Positions 5,275 to 5,836 of a stretch of DNA of 5,836 nucleotides are shown piece by piece (positions within the stretch are counted from its first letter, which is position 1; each line of letters begins with the position of its first letter). The position numbers and the translations under genes were made by a program. A model generated the notes under the pieces. The model saw nothing but the letters and a program-made list of their open reading frames with translations. It was not told the origin of the DNA and did not search any database. The DNA is from Candidatus Sumerlaeota bacterium. Its GTDB lineage: Bacteria; Sumerlaeota; Sumerlaeia; SLMS01. The stretch covers positions 1 to 5,836 of the forward strand of contig JADZDZ010000099.1 of assembly GCA_020850785.1 (NCBI GenBank), given 5' to 3'.

Positions 5275-5836
5275 GTGAGTTCGCCCGACCACCCCGACCT
5301 TCCGCCGCCTCCGCCACCGCCCGCAGACCTGCCGCCACCGCCGCCGCCGGGCGAGCCACGACAGCACGATCCCCATAGTTCAGGGCAGCAGCCCGTTTCC
5401 AAGCTGAGGCCATCCTCCAGCGCCGCCATTCCCGTCGCGGGCAACACGGGCGCGGCCGACCAATGGACCGGGAAGTACGTCGGCCCCTACCTGATTCGCA
5501 ACAAACTGTCGCGCGGCGGCATGGGCGAAGTCCTGCTCGGCTTTGACGAACCGCTGCGTCGTCAGGTGGCCGTGAAGGTGATGGATCGGAAATTGGTCAC
5601 CGATGGCGACGCGATCAAGCGATTCGAGCGGGAAGCCCGCGCGAGCGCATCCATCCAGCATTCGAGCATCGCCGGCGTGTATCTCGTGGGCCTCACGGAG
5701 GACGGGCTTCCATTCCTTGCGATGGAATACATTGATGGCGGGTCGCTGATGGATGTGATCCGCAAACGTACTCCTCTTACCTTCTCTGAAATTGCGCGCG
5801 TGATGGAGGAGGTTGCCCTGGGGCTACAGGCGGCGC
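5275..5836 (+). CDS. Hanks-type Ser/Thr protein kinase, N-terminal part (cut by the right edge)
   Basis: From GTG 5275 the frame is open for 187 codons to the window edge. Residues 1-66 are a Pro-rich, presumably disordered N-terminus with two Asp-Leu-polyproline units (8-16 and 18-25). The kinase domain starts at about residue 68 (YVGPYLIRNKL). The glycine-rich loop is LSRGGMGEV (78-86), the ATP-binding lysine is Lys101 in VAVKVM, and the probable alpha-C glutamate is Glu120 in RFEREARA. Hinge-region residues are MEYIDGGSL (150-158). The catalytic HRD loop, DFG motif and any membrane or sensor domain lie beyond the window, so activity cannot be judged. The first glycine of the loop is replaced by Ser79. 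Such kinases phosphorylate Ser/Thr on target proteins in the cytoplasm. A weak AAGAG (5263-5267) lies 7 nt before the GTG. The other GTG, at 5273, is followed at once by a stop. The gene starts 21 nt after the secreted-protein gene, suggesting co-transcription. Confidence 0.93.
   Translation, partial: MSSPDHPDLPPPPPPPADLPPPPPPGEPRQHDPHSSGQQPVSKLRPSSSAAIPVAGNTGAADQWTGKYVGPYLIRNKLSRGGMGEVLLGFDEPLRRQVAVKVMDRKLVTDGDAIKRFEREARASASIQHSSIAGVYLVGLTEDGLPFLAMEYIDGGSLMDVIRKRTPLTFSEIARVMEEVALGLQAA

Noticed and set aside
5299..5352. CCG-rich tract as a microsatellite or repeat array
   Set aside because: It is explained as proline codons of the kinase N-terminus, with mixed codons (CCG, CCT, CCA, CCC), not a uniform repeat.

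Overview
The window looks like chromosomal DNA from a moderately GC-rich bacterium (clearly above 50% GC by eye), probably Gram-negative and not a well-studied model group. The mix of genes fits poorly characterised phyla such as the PVC group or similar environmental lineages: a DUF2071 protein, a Hanks-type Ser/Thr kinase with a proline-rich N-terminus, a membrane-anchored TPR protein, a LysM protein and several secreted or membrane proteins with no clear family. This placement is inference only. There is no phylogenetic marker, rRNA or tRNA here, and I see no mobile element, CRISPR array or phage gene.

Layout, left to right. A minus-strand gene enters from the left edge; its first 46 codons encode a signal peptide and the start of a LysM domain (1-138). 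A 165-bp divergent spacer follows, then a plus-strand TPR protein with one membrane anchor (304-1473). A strong terminator-like hairpin with a seven-T tail (1560-1597) lies between this gene and ribulose-phosphate 3-epimerase, rpe (1598-2335). The 3' arm of the hairpin contains the best Shine-Dalgarno sequence for rpe. A DUF2071 gene (2328-3032, minus) converges on rpe and overlaps it by 8 bp. After a 106-bp divergent spacer comes a rightward group. It holds an exported protein with an acidic linker and a C-terminal membrane region (3139-4017), a secreted protein with a central region resembling the FlgT/CsgG/LpoB-type fold (4123-5253), and a Hanks-type Ser/Thr kinase cut off by the right edge (5275-5836).

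How the genes may work together. rpe is a housekeeping enzyme of the pentose phosphate/Calvin pathway and has no evident link to its neighbours. The TPR protein, the exported membrane protein, the secreted FlgT/LpoB-like protein and the kinase look like cell-envelope or signalling components. The kinase starts only 21 nt after the secreted-protein gene, so those two are probably co-transcribed. A TTGACA-containing promoter candidate precedes the secreted-protein gene. A shared function for these genes is a hypothesis. I did not find a convincing, complete new system; the best leads are the hairpin over the rpe start and the uncharacterised envelope-protein/kinase cluster.
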